This document shows, in pieces, positions 1-5,642 of a stretch of 6,140 nucleotides of DNA. Numbering within the stretch: position 1 is the first letter of the stretch; each line of letters begins with the position of its first letter. The position numbers were made by a program, and so were the translations under genes. The stretch spans positions 1 to 6,140 of the forward strand of contig CAJXHQ010000203.1 in NCBI GenBank assembly GCA_913054485.1, written 5' to 3'. Origin of the DNA: an uncultured Paracoccaceae bacterium (GTDB lineage Bacteria; Pseudomonadota; Alphaproteobacteria; Rhodobacterales; Rhodobacteraceae). The notes beneath the pieces are model-generated. The model had not been told where the DNA came from, ran no database searches, and saw only the letters and a list, made by a program, of their open reading frames with translations.

Positions 1-56
1 CGCTTGCCTGCATGAACTTCTACGTGGAAGGCATCGAAGGCGACATCCCGCAGTAA
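1..56 (+). CDS. C-terminal end of a gene cut by the window edge
   Basis: Reading frame 3 is open from the window edge to a TAA at 54-56 and encodes the tail LACMNFYVEGIEGDIPQ. The other two forward frames do not give a comparable ending: frame 1 stops at once, and frame 2 runs on through the hairpin. The hairpin 22 bp downstream supports this being a true gene end. The tail is reminiscent of the last residues of BMP/PnrA-type ABC-transporter substrate-binding lipoproteins, which often end in an aromatic-V-E-G-V/I-x-G segment. With 17 residues this is only a guess from memory; it could be any protein. The sequence left of the window is needed to identify it. Confidence 0.55.
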   Translation, partial: LACMNFYVEGIEGDIPQ

Positions 57-77
57 GCGGATGGGCCAAGAAACAGG

Positions 78-103
78 AAAGGCCCGCCGATTGGCGGGCC
101 TTT
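78..103. terminator. Bidirectional intrinsic terminator between convergent genes
   Basis: A perfect 11-bp stem, AAAGGCCCGCC pairing with GGCGGGCCTTT, encloses a GATT loop. Each arm ends in three A/T pairs, so on either strand the stem is followed by a short T run (TTTCGCATTT on the plus strand, TTTCCTGTTTC on the minus strand). It lies 22 bp after the stop of the rightward partial gene and 19 bp after the stop of the leftward PLP-enzyme gene, which is where a shared terminator is expected. The T tracts are interrupted, so efficiency is uncertain. Confidence 0.85.
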
Positions 104-122
104 CGCATTTCAGCGGCACGTT

Positions 123-1940
123 TCAGGCCAGCATGGAGGCATAGCCCGGCAAAGCCTGCAGGTGGCGTGAATGCACGTCCATAGTCACCTCTTTGAACAG
201 CCTGTCCACCACATCCGCCGCCGGGAAACCGGCCGAGAAGCCGGGTAGGACCGGATCAATTGCCACTTCCGCCGCCCGCTGCAGATGCGCGATGAAGACG
301 CGGGGGTCTTCCAATCCAACCGCAATCCGTGTGGTGGTGGTGGCAATGCCTGCATCCGCCAGCGCATCCGTGCCCAGCTCAGAATGGGTGGTCATCGCAG
401 GGCATAGCGCCACCGTTGTGGTCTGCCCCAGGCTCACCTGCATGCCAATCGCCGGCTCCAGCATGTCAAAGAACCGTTTGAACGCCGCACGGGGCACGCC
501 GCCGCGCGCGCCTTTGCCTTCCATGTCGATGGTGAACAGCGCCGCCGGCAGGCCAAGGTACATGTTGTCTGCCGCAATGCTGTGGTTGGGGCTGCCTTCC
601 AGCACCGGGCAGGAGACGTTGATGTCGGGGTGCGCGTCCAACGCGCGGGCCAGCACCGTGGTGTTGATCGCCTTCTGCAGCACTCGCATTTCATAGGTTT
701 TCATGCCGTTCAGCACTTCGAACGCCTTTTCCGAATCCAGGAAGCCGCCCTTGATGTAGAAAATGTTCCAGAACATGCTTTCGTCCCAGTTCACCCTGCG
801 CGTCTTGCCGTTGGGCAGCGAGGCTTCAACACTGTCGTTCTTGGGGATGAACATATCCTCGTTGCGGCCGATCACGCAGCCCGCCGTGGTGGTGCCGGAG
901 CCGGCAAGATCCTTGGTATAGGAATGCACCACAAAGTCCGGGCGCTCCATCACATCAGCGGCCTTCAGCAGCGGATGCAGGAAGGGCGTGCCGACGGTGG
1001 AATCCACGATGACCCGCCAGCCGCGCGCGTGTGCGGCGCGGCAGATGCCCGGCACATCCAGCACATAGCCATGCGGGTTGCAGGGGCTTTCGAGGTAAAC
1101 ATAGATCTGGCGCCCGCCCTCGATCCGCGCCGCATTGGCCAACGCAGCCTCATCCATCCGCGCCGCAAAGGTTTCCGCGTCATAGCCGTCCACCCATTCC
1201 AGCGCCACGTCCAGGTTGGAGGATTTGGCAAACCAGTCGTGCAGCAGCTGGTAGGTGCCGCCATAGATATTGCGCGACGACAGGATGATATCATCCCGGC
1301 CCACCAGGTGGCTCAGCACGCCGTCGATCGCCGCCATGCCGGAGTTGAAGTTCCACGCCATATACTGGTTCGCCTCCGGCCCGCATTCGACGTCGACAAT
1401 GTGGTTGGCAAGGCTGATGGAGGTGGGGTTTAACAGGCGCGAGTAGATTTCGTGCAGCGGCTCGCGGCCGGTGAAAGCGTCTTCGACCCATTCGGTGCAG
1501 GCGAACATATAGGTCGCGGTGCGGGTGATCACCGGGCTGGCCGAGAAGATCGCCGCCACATTGTCAAACAGCGGATAGGCCCCCTTGGCCGAAAAACCGG
1601 GGGTCGAGGTGGTGATCGACTGGTAGGTGGCGCGCAGCGGGTTCTGCAACGTGTCGAGGATCTTGGCGAGCTGGAAGCTGATGAAGCGTTTGGCATTGAA
1701 CCAGGCGATGCGGTCGTTGCGGTCCAGATCTTTCAGCCCCTCCATGGTGATCTTCATCAGCTCATGGGTGGCCGCATTGGCGTCATAAAGCGAAGCGGCC
1801 AGCCCGATCAGGGTGCGGCCATAGTCGCTCTCGGCATCAATTCCGAAATGCGCGGCCTGTTCAGCGGCGAGGCTTTCGGCATCACTCAGATCGGTGGTGT
1901 TACGCAGCGGGCTGAGCTGGCGGAATGCGGGTGTCGACAT
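123..1940 (-). CDS. Extended Cys/Met-metabolism PLP-dependent enzyme (trans-sulfuration family), 605 aa
   Basis: A fold-type I PLP enzyme related to cystathionine gamma-synthase/beta-lyase and methionine gamma-lyase; cytosolic. Family landmarks appear in order. YSRLLNPT (166-173) supplies Tyr and Arg that reach the neighbouring subunit's PLP phosphate. SGMAAI is at 200-205. YGGTY (226-230) holds the ring-stacking Tyr. ESPCNP is at 284-289. VDST (312-315) has the Asp that contacts the pyridine nitrogen. SYTKDLAGSG (340-349) has the Schiff-base Lys343. SLGQTTT is at 503-509. TRIAVGLED (537-545) has the carboxylate-binding Arg538. The family is usually about 400 residues; this protein adds about 100 helical residues at the N-terminus, an insert of about 20 near 365-387, and a tail of about 45. 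I chose the ATG at 1938-1940 because AAAGGAGG lies 5 nt upstream; the in-frame ATG at 1971-1973 has no such site. The divergent Lrp-type gene suggests amino-acid-responsive control, as with mdeR/mdeA. The substrate (methionine, homocysteine, cystathionine or another) cannot be read from the sequence. YGGT replaces the YGCT of classical methionine gamma-lyase. Confidence 0.9.
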   Translation of the reverse strand: MSTPAFRQLSPLRNTTDLSDAESLAAEQAAHFGIDAESDYGRTLIGLAASLYDANAATHELMKITMEGLKDLDRNDRIAWFNAKRFISFQLAKILDTLQNPLRATYQSITTSTPGFSAKGAYPLFDNVAAIFSASPVITRTATYMFACTEWVEDAFTGREPLHEIYSRLLNPTSISLANHIVDVECGPEANQYMAWNFNSGMAAIDGVLSHLVGRDDIILSSRNIYGGTYQLLHDWFAKSSNLDVALEWVDGYDAETFAARMDEAALANAARIEGGRQIYVYLESPCNPHGYVLDVPGICRAAHARGWRVIVDSTVGTPFLHPLLKAADVMERPDFVVHSYTKDLAGSGTTTAGCVIGRNEDMFIPKNDSVEASLPNGKTRRVNWDESMFWNIFYIKGGFLDSEKAFEVLNGMKTYEMRVLQKAINTTVLARALDAHPDINVSCPVLEGSPNHSIAADNMYLGLPAALFTIDMEGKGARGGVPRAAFKRFFDMLEPAIGMQVSLGQTTTVALCPAMTTHSELGTDALADAGIATTTTRIAVGLEDPRVFIAHLQRAAEVAIDPVLPGFSAGFPAADVVDRLFKEVTMDVHSRHLQALPGYASMLA

Positions 1941-1945
1941 GGGAA

Positions 1946-1953
1946 CCTCCTTT
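1946..1953 (-). promoter_or_regulatory. Strong ribosome binding site deciding the PLP-enzyme start
   Basis: On the minus strand AAAGGAGG sits 5 nt before the ATG at 1940. This is close to the ideal Shine-Dalgarno sequence and places the start at MSTPAFRQ rather than 11 codons upstream. Confidence 0.85.
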
Positions 1954-2021
1954 GATTTCTGACAGGGAACCACTCATGGGCTGCGCAGGGTGTTCAAATT
2001 CGGTCACATAAGATGGTCAAA

Positions 2022-2038
2022 TTAGCAGATCCTGCTAA
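2022..2038. promoter_or_regulatory. Perfect 17-bp inverted repeat, candidate Lrp-type operator
   Basis: TTAGCAG-ATC-CTGCTAA is a perfect dyad with 7-bp arms and a 3-bp centre. It ends 9 bp before the ATG of the Lrp/AsnC gene and lies about 80 bp from the start of the divergent PLP-enzyme gene. Known Lrp-family sites are short, about 15-bp dyads with YAG...CTR-like ends, which this resembles. By inference the adjacent regulator binds here to control itself and the divergent enzyme. Its position almost on the start codon would suit autorepression. Confidence 0.7.
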
Positions 2039-2047
2039 CCTTGCAGA

Positions 2048-2503
2048 ATGGACAGTCTGGATATCAAGATCGTGCGTGAATTGCAGCGCAATGCGCGCAT
2101 CACAAATCAGGAGCTGAGCGAGCGGGTGAACCTCTCGCCCACCCCCTGTCTGCGCCGGGTGCGGCAGCTGGAGAAACGCGGCATCATCAAGGGCTACGGT
2201 GCCGTGGTCGACAATGAAGCCTACGGGCTGCCGGTGATGGCCTTTGTCTCGATCCGGCTGGAGCGGCAAGCGGAAGCGGAGATCAAAACCTTCGAGCAGG
2301 GCATTTCCCAGCTTGATGAGGTGGTGGCCTGCTACCTGATGTCCGGCACACAGGACTACCTGCTGCATGTGCTGGCGGGATCGCTGAAAGAATACGAGCG
2401 GTTCGTGCGCGACAAGCTGACCCGGCTTTCAGGCATCGGCGCGCTGGAGACGCATTTTGCCTTTGGCACCGTGAAACAGGCAAACCGCTATCCGGAGCCC
2501 TAA
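2048..2503 (+). CDS. Lrp/AsnC family transcriptional regulator
   Basis: A 151-residue protein of standard family length. An N-terminal winged helix-turn-helix (about 4-50) contains the very typical run LSPTPCLRRVRQLEKRGII (29-47), in which the recognition helix begins. The C-terminal RAM/AsnC ligand-binding domain (about 65-140) has the characteristic SGTQDYLLHV (99-108), where amino-acid effectors bind and oligomers assemble. It ends EVKQSNR-like (TVKQANR, 141-147), as in E. coli Lrp. The Met at 2048 puts LDIKIV at the usual distance from the N-terminus; no good Shine-Dalgarno precedes it, so translation may be weak or the message short-leadered. Divergent orientation from an amino-acid PLP enzyme, with a dyad between them, suggests a local regulator of that enzyme, as MdeR, PutR and BkdR are of theirs. 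The effector is unknown. A 22-bp gap separates its stop from the convergent membrane-protein gene, with no convincing terminator. Confidence 0.93.
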   Translation: MDSLDIKIVRELQRNARITNQELSERVNLSPTPCLRRVRQLEKRGIIKGYGAVVDNEAYGLPVMAFVSIRLERQAEAEIKTFEQGISQLDEVVACYLMSGTQDYLLHVLAGSLKEYERFVRDKLTRLSGIGALETHFAFGTVKQANRYPEP

Positions 2504-2525
2504 GGGCCCCGGCAGCAAGCGGGTG

Positions 2526-2765
2526 TCAGGTGCTGATGCCTGCGAGCAGAACCGAAAAGGCCACCAGGTGGATCAGCATGATCGCCTGGTCAGTCCACAA
2601 GACGCCAACTCCGAACCACAGGGCGACCCCGACAAGGAAGAAGCCGACGTTCCATGGGGCCAGACCGAACCCGGTTGCCGCATAACCAAGGATCTGGATC
2701 ACCGAGGCCACCCATTTCAGCACAAAAGCCGCGCCGGGGCGGGCGCGCAGGGCAATCTCAGACAT
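2526..2765 (-). CDS. Small three-helix membrane protein of unknown function
   Basis: A 79-residue protein with a short polar N-terminus containing two Arg, then three hydrophobic stretches at about 13-33, 38-57 and 60-77, consistent with three membrane-spanning helices. There is no cleavable signal and no recognisable catalytic motif. The second and third helices are rich in Gly, Val and aromatic residues. Its ATG (2763-2765) overlaps the stop codon of the upstream SDR gene as ATGTCTGA, an 8-bp overlap. No Shine-Dalgarno is visible before it, so translation is probably coupled to the SDR. It therefore belongs to the SDR operon, but what it does is not known. From memory, similar roughly 80-residue proteins are common in Rhodobacteraceae and carry a DUF label (possibly DUF6552); I could not verify this. 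Confidence 0.8.
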   Translation of the reverse strand: MSEIALRARPGAAFVLKWVASVIQILGYAATGFGLAPWNVGFFLVGVALWFGVGVLWTDQAIMLIHLVAFSVLLAGIST

Positions 2766-3453
2766 GGGAGGTCAGCCCGCCGTCGATGCGCCAGTTCTGG
2801 CCGGTGACATATGTGCCCTCGCCCGCCAGGTAGCTGACCAGAGAGGACACTTCCGACGCAGAACCATAGCGCCCCATCGGGATGCGCGCACAGCGGTCTG
2901 CGGTCTCCGGCAGGCTGTCGATGAAGCCCGGCAGGATATTGTTCATCCGCACGTTTTGCGGCGCAAACTTATCCGCAAAAAGCTTGGTGAAGCTGGCCAG
3001 CCCGGCGCGGAAAATGCCCGAGGTGGGGAACAGCGGGTCCGGCTCAAACGCCGCAAAGGTGGAGATATTGATGATACTGCCGCCGCCCTGCGACGCCATG
3101 ATGGGGGCCAGCATCCGGGCCGGGCGGATCACGTTCATCAGGTAGATCTCCATGCCCTGATGCCAGTCTTCGTCGCTGATCTCCATGATGTCGCCCTTGG
3201 GACCGTGGCCGGCCGAGTTGACCAGCACGTCGACCCGCCCCCAGCGTTCCATCCCACCGTCCATCAAGGCCTGCAGCGCTGCGGGGTCCAGGTTCGATCC
3301 GGTCACACCGACCCCGCCCAGGTCTTTGGCGAGCGCTTCCCCCTTGCCCGACGCGCTGAGAATGGCGACCTCAAATCCGTCGCTGTGCAGCCGGCGCGCC
3401 GCATCCGCGCCCATGCCGCTGCCGCCCGCTGTGATCAATGCTACTTTGGTCAT
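2758..3453 (-). CDS. SDR family protein with non-canonical active site
   Basis: A 231-residue short-chain dehydrogenase/reductase fold. The Rossmann glycine motif TAGGSGMG is at 8-15, the structural NSAG (NNAG variant) at 79-82, helix-4 Asn107 in YLMNV, strand-5 INIST at 128-132, PG at 175-176, and the typical C-terminal GQNWRIDGG at 218-226. Against a classical SDR, NIST...PTSGIFRAG aligns without gaps to NISS...YxxxK. The catalytic Ser becomes Thr132, the catalytic Tyr becomes Ser145 and the catalytic Lys becomes Arg149. It probably still binds a dinucleotide, but ordinary SDR hydride-transfer chemistry is doubtful. I chose the ATG at 3451-3453 because it puts the glycine motif at the normal place; a longer open frame upstream runs through the divergent lysR gene and is spurious. 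It is the first gene of a two-gene operon and is transcribed divergently from a LysR regulator that probably controls it. The substrate is unknown. Confidence 0.9.
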   Translation of the reverse strand: MTKVALITAGGSGMGADAARRLHSDGFEVAILSASGKGEALAKDLGGVGVTGSNLDPAALQALMDGGMERWGRVDVLVNSAGHGPKGDIMEISDEDWHQGMEIYLMNVIRPARMLAPIMASQGGGSIINISTFAAFEPDPLFPTSGIFRAGLASFTKLFADKFAPQNVRMNNILPGFIDSLPETADRCARIPMGRYGSASEVSSLVSYLAGEGTYVTGQNWRIDGGLTSHV

Positions 3454-3529
3454 CTCTGCCAACTCCCGCTTAAACCTTCTATTCCACTCAAGGCTAGGCA
3501 GAGGGGACCGGCTTGACCAATCATCCCTC

Positions 3530-3546
3530 CTGCGGTCAGACTGCAG
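3530..3546. promoter_or_regulatory. Near-perfect 17-bp palindrome, candidate LysR operator
   Basis: CTGCGGTCAGACTGCAG pairs at seven of eight arm positions around a central A. It lies in the 118-bp region between the divergent SDR and lysR genes, 25 bp before the lysR ATG, where LysR-type proteins usually bind. It does not contain a centred T-N11-A. A further GGTCA/TGACC pair (TGACC at 3514-3518) shares its left half. Assignment to the neighbouring regulator is inference. Confidence 0.5.
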
Positions 3547-3561
3547 AAAATCTACTGGCTC

Positions 3562-3566
3562 AGGAG
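3562..3566 (+). promoter_or_regulatory. Ribosome binding site of the lysR gene
   Basis: AGGAG lies 5 nt before the ATG at 3572 and fixes that start. Another ATG at 3567 is out of frame, and the open frame extending back to 3185 is antisense to the SDR gene. Confidence 0.8.
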
Positions 3567-3571
3567 ATGCC

Positions 3572-4420
3572 ATGCGCCGCCCTGCCCTTAATGCTCTGCG
3601 CAGTTTCGATGCTGCCGCACGGCAGCTGAACTTCCGTCTTGCGGCGGAGGAGATGAACCTGACGCAGGGTGCCGTGGCCCAACAGGTGCGCAAACTGGAG
3701 CGCGATCTGGATACTGACCTGTTCCGCCGCCTGCCGCGCGGAGTGGCCCTGACGCCCGACGGCAAGGACTACCATACCGAGGTCAGCCGCGCGCTTGCGA
3801 TCATCGACCGTGCCACCGAGGCGCTGCTGCCGCAGCGCCGGGTCACGCTGTCGGTGCCGCCCTCATTGGCCTCCAAATGGCTGCTGCCGCGGCTGCCGTC
3901 GCTGAACCGGCTGCACCCCGGACTGGAGCTGAAACTGACGGCCTCTGAAGCGGTCTCAAAAATTCCCGGCGGCGAGGCGGATCTGGCGATCCGGCAAGGA
4001 CCGATGCCCGGCAGCAGAGATGTCAGTGTCGATTGCCTCGCGCTGCTGGAGCTCGTCGCGGTGACGGCGGCAGCGCAAGCGGTTCAAGAATTGCAGGATT
4101 TTGCGGCCCTGCCGCTGATAGAAGATGGCCATAGGCATTGGCACAGGCTGTTTCGCACCCAAGGACTGGAAGCACCGGAAAAGACCTTGGATTTCAACCA
4201 GACGGCCCTTGCCATGGATGCCGCCGCCAATGGCCAGGGCATTGCGCTGGCGCCGCGCCTGCTGGTGCAGGATGACCTTTCAAACGGACGGCTGACAGAG
4301 CTTTGGACCGCGCCAAAGGACCTGGATCAGGGCTTCTACCTTATCTGCCCGCTGCCGCCTGCGCTCAGAGAAGAAACCCGGGCGGTGGCGGATTGGCTTC
4401 TGTCGCTCAGTGGCCGGTGA
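3572..4420 (+). CDS. LysR family transcriptional regulator, GcvA-like group
   Basis: A 282-residue protein, slightly short for the roughly 300-residue family. The N-terminal helix-turn-helix begins LNALRSFDAAARQLNFRLAA (7-25) and continues NLTQGAVAQQVRKLERDL (29-46), then LFRRLPRGVALTPDG (50-64). This follows the GcvA-type consensus closely. The effector domain (about 91-280) has the periplasmic-binding-protein fold: a first strand VTLSVPPSLASKWLLPRL (91-108), GEADLAIRQG (134-143), and GQGIALAPRLLVQDDLSNGRL (221-241) near the second hinge. Divergent from the SDR operon, it most likely regulates that operon and itself; the ligand is unknown. Its last 14 bp overlap the end of the convergent HlyD-type gene, leaving no room for a terminator between them. 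Confidence 0.93.
   Translation: MRRPALNALRSFDAAARQLNFRLAAEEMNLTQGAVAQQVRKLERDLDTDLFRRLPRGVALTPDGKDYHTEVSRALAIIDRATEALLPQRRVTLSVPPSLASKWLLPRLPSLNRLHPGLELKLTASEAVSKIPGGEADLAIRQGPMPGSRDVSVDCLALLELVAVTAAAQAVQELQDFAALPLIEDGHRHWHRLFRTQGLEAPEKTLDFNQTALAMDAAANGQGIALAPRLLVQDDLSNGRLTELWTAPKDLDQGFYLICPLPPALREETRAVADWLLSLSGR
4407..4420. other. 14-bp tail-to-tail overlap of convergent genes
   Basis: The TGA of the rightward LysR gene (4418-4420) lies beyond the TGA of the leftward HlyD-type gene (complement of 4407-4409). The 3' ends therefore overlap by 14 bp. No hairpin with a T tract is visible here, so the transcripts probably run into each other and could form antisense pairs. Confidence 0.8.
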
Positions 4421-5642
4421 ACACCAGCGTCTGCACCGGCATCAGCAGCATCTGAATACGCAGCAAGAGCGCATGCACCACACCCACCGTGTCCACCATG
4501 TGCAGAAACAGCCAGCGCCCGGTGGAAAGCTCCGGATCCCCCAGCAGATCGTGGTTGTTGGTATAGGCATTGGCGATGCAGGAGCTGCCCGGCGGGATGC
4601 CGTCGGCCTGCCCTTCATAGAGCGGCTCCATGAAGACCGTCAGCGTGCCGGGCCGGCGGTTGTCCTGCGGGTCGCGCAGCACATCTGTAGGCCGCGCCTG
4701 GCCCGAGGGGATCACGTCCTGCACATCGGTGATCACCATCGGGATCACTGTGAAGGGCTTTGAGAGGCATCCCATTTCAGCATACATCCCTGGTTTGATC
4801 ACCCCGGCGGTGATCTGGCCAAACCCGGCCGCAAAACGGTCGCGGTCTACGAATTCCGTCGGAACCAGAATGCCTGCCGGACGCAGGATCGGGTTCACGT
4901 AATCGCCCTCCTGCAGCTCGAACTGTTCCACCCGTCCGGCGGTGCCGGCGTAAACCTGCGTCTTGGCCAGCTCGGCCTCTGCCTGTTTCAGGGCAGCCTC
5001 GGCGCTGGCTTTCTGCGCCGGGATCAGCACGCCGATGTTTTCCTCCACTGCGGCCTTGCGGGCCTCAGCAGCATCCAACTCGCCCTCGCGGCGGGCCACA
5101 AGATTCTCCAACCGCTCGATCTCGGTTTCTCGCACGGCGGAAGAACCGCGCTCCTTCAGCTCAAGGTTCCGGGCCAGATCATCCCTGGCCTGCTCCAGCG
5201 AGGCGGCGACTTGCAGAATTCCCGCCTCCGCCGCCGCCCGATCAGCTGCGGCCACCGATTGCGCGGCCTCCACCTCGGCAATGCGCCGCTGTGCGGTCTC
5301 CACGGCAGCGCGCTGGCTGGCGTCATCCAGCCGGAACAAGAGCTCGCCGGCAGCGACCTGCTGGTTGTTGTCCACCAGCACTTCCGCCACCCGCCCGCCG
5401 GTTTCCGGCAGCACGGTCACGGTGCGGAAATAGGACGCCACGCTGGTGGTCGCCGGGTGGTAGTAGAAAATCGTAGTGATCAAAGAGGTGGTCAGAACAG
5501 CGCAGGCGGTGATCCCCCAGCGCAGCTCGTACCAGACTGAAAAGAGCGTGATCTCGTGCCCGATGCGCTTGCCCTGGCGGAAGCGGCGGTACAGGAAATC
5601 GGGCAGCACGGTCAGCAGGGAACAGATCAGCAGTTCAAGCAT
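4407..5642 (-). CDS. HlyD family membrane fusion (periplasmic adaptor) protein, YiaV/YibH-like
   Basis: A 411-residue inner-membrane-anchored periplasmic adaptor. A hydrophobic N-terminus (1-18) and a clear membrane helix at about 43-62 precede the first lipoyl half GGRVAEVLVDNNQQVAAGELLFRLDD (the G-x-V-x-E-V...G motif, about 82-107). A long Ala/Glu-rich coiled coil spans about 110-230. The second lipoyl half, AGRVEQFELQEGDYV, is at 235-249, and a beta-barrel region at about 262-345. Two periplasmic Cys (292 and 355) could pair. The hydrophobic tail at about 376-408 is unusual for HlyD proteins but resembles the ends of E. coli YiaV/YibH. The start overlaps the upstream small membrane gene by 8 bp (ATGCTTGA), with GAGGAG 7 nt before the ATG. 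Classical HlyD proteins work with an ABC, RND or MFS pump and an outer-membrane channel; none is in the window. Cargo is unknown. Confidence 0.88.
   Translation of the reverse strand: MLELLICSLLTVLPDFLYRRFRQGKRIGHEITLFSVWYELRWGITACAVLTTSLITTIFYYHPATTSVASYFRTVTVLPETGGRVAEVLVDNNQQVAAGELLFRLDDASQRAAVETAQRRIAEVEAAQSVAAADRAAAEAGILQVAASLEQARDDLARNLELKERGSSAVRETEIERLENLVARREGELDAAEARKAAVEENIGVLIPAQKASAEAALKQAEAELAKTQVYAGTAGRVEQFELQEGDYVNPILRPAGILVPTEFVDRDRFAAGFGQITAGVIKPGMYAEMGCLSKPFTVIPMVITDVQDVIPSGQARPTDVLRDPQDNRRPGTLTVFMEPLYEGQADGIPPGSSCIANAYTNNHDLLGDPELSTGRWLFLHMVDTVGVVHALLLRIQMLLMPVQTLVFTGH

Noticed and set aside
582..1433. Long plus-strand open frame (283 codons) opposite the PLP-enzyme gene
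   Set aside because: It is antisense to a gene with a full set of family motifs. Its translation is rich in His, Arg and Gly with no recognisable domain, as expected from a GC-rich shadow frame.
1941..1973. Eleven-codon N-terminal extension of the PLP enzyme from the ATG at 1973
   Set aside because: The inner ATG at 1940 has a near-ideal ribosome site 5 nt upstream, which would lie inside the coding region if the longer form were used.
2493..2525. Possible terminator at the end of the Lrp-type gene (GCCCTAAGGGC, GGGCCC)
   Set aside because: The symmetric parts are too short to form a loop-containing stem and no T tract follows.
3454..3503. CTCTGCC...GGCAGAG inverted repeat in the SDR/lysR intergenic region
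   Set aside because: Seven-bp arms separated by 36 bp, the first touching the SDR start codon. This is weak and probably chance next to the better palindrome at 3530-3546.
3185..3571. Upstream extension of the lysR open frame
   Set aside because: It runs antisense to the SDR. The GcvA-type N-terminus begins at 3572, just after AGGAG.
3454..3765. Upstream extension of the SDR open frame
   Set aside because: It crosses the intergenic region and the start of lysR. The Rossmann motif sits at the normal distance from the ATG at 3453, and the extra residues are Arg- and Ser-rich without a domain.
4963..5433. Plus-strand open frame opposite the HlyD coiled coil
   Set aside because: The Ser/Ala/Arg-rich translation is the mirror of the repetitive Ala/Glu coiled-coil codons.
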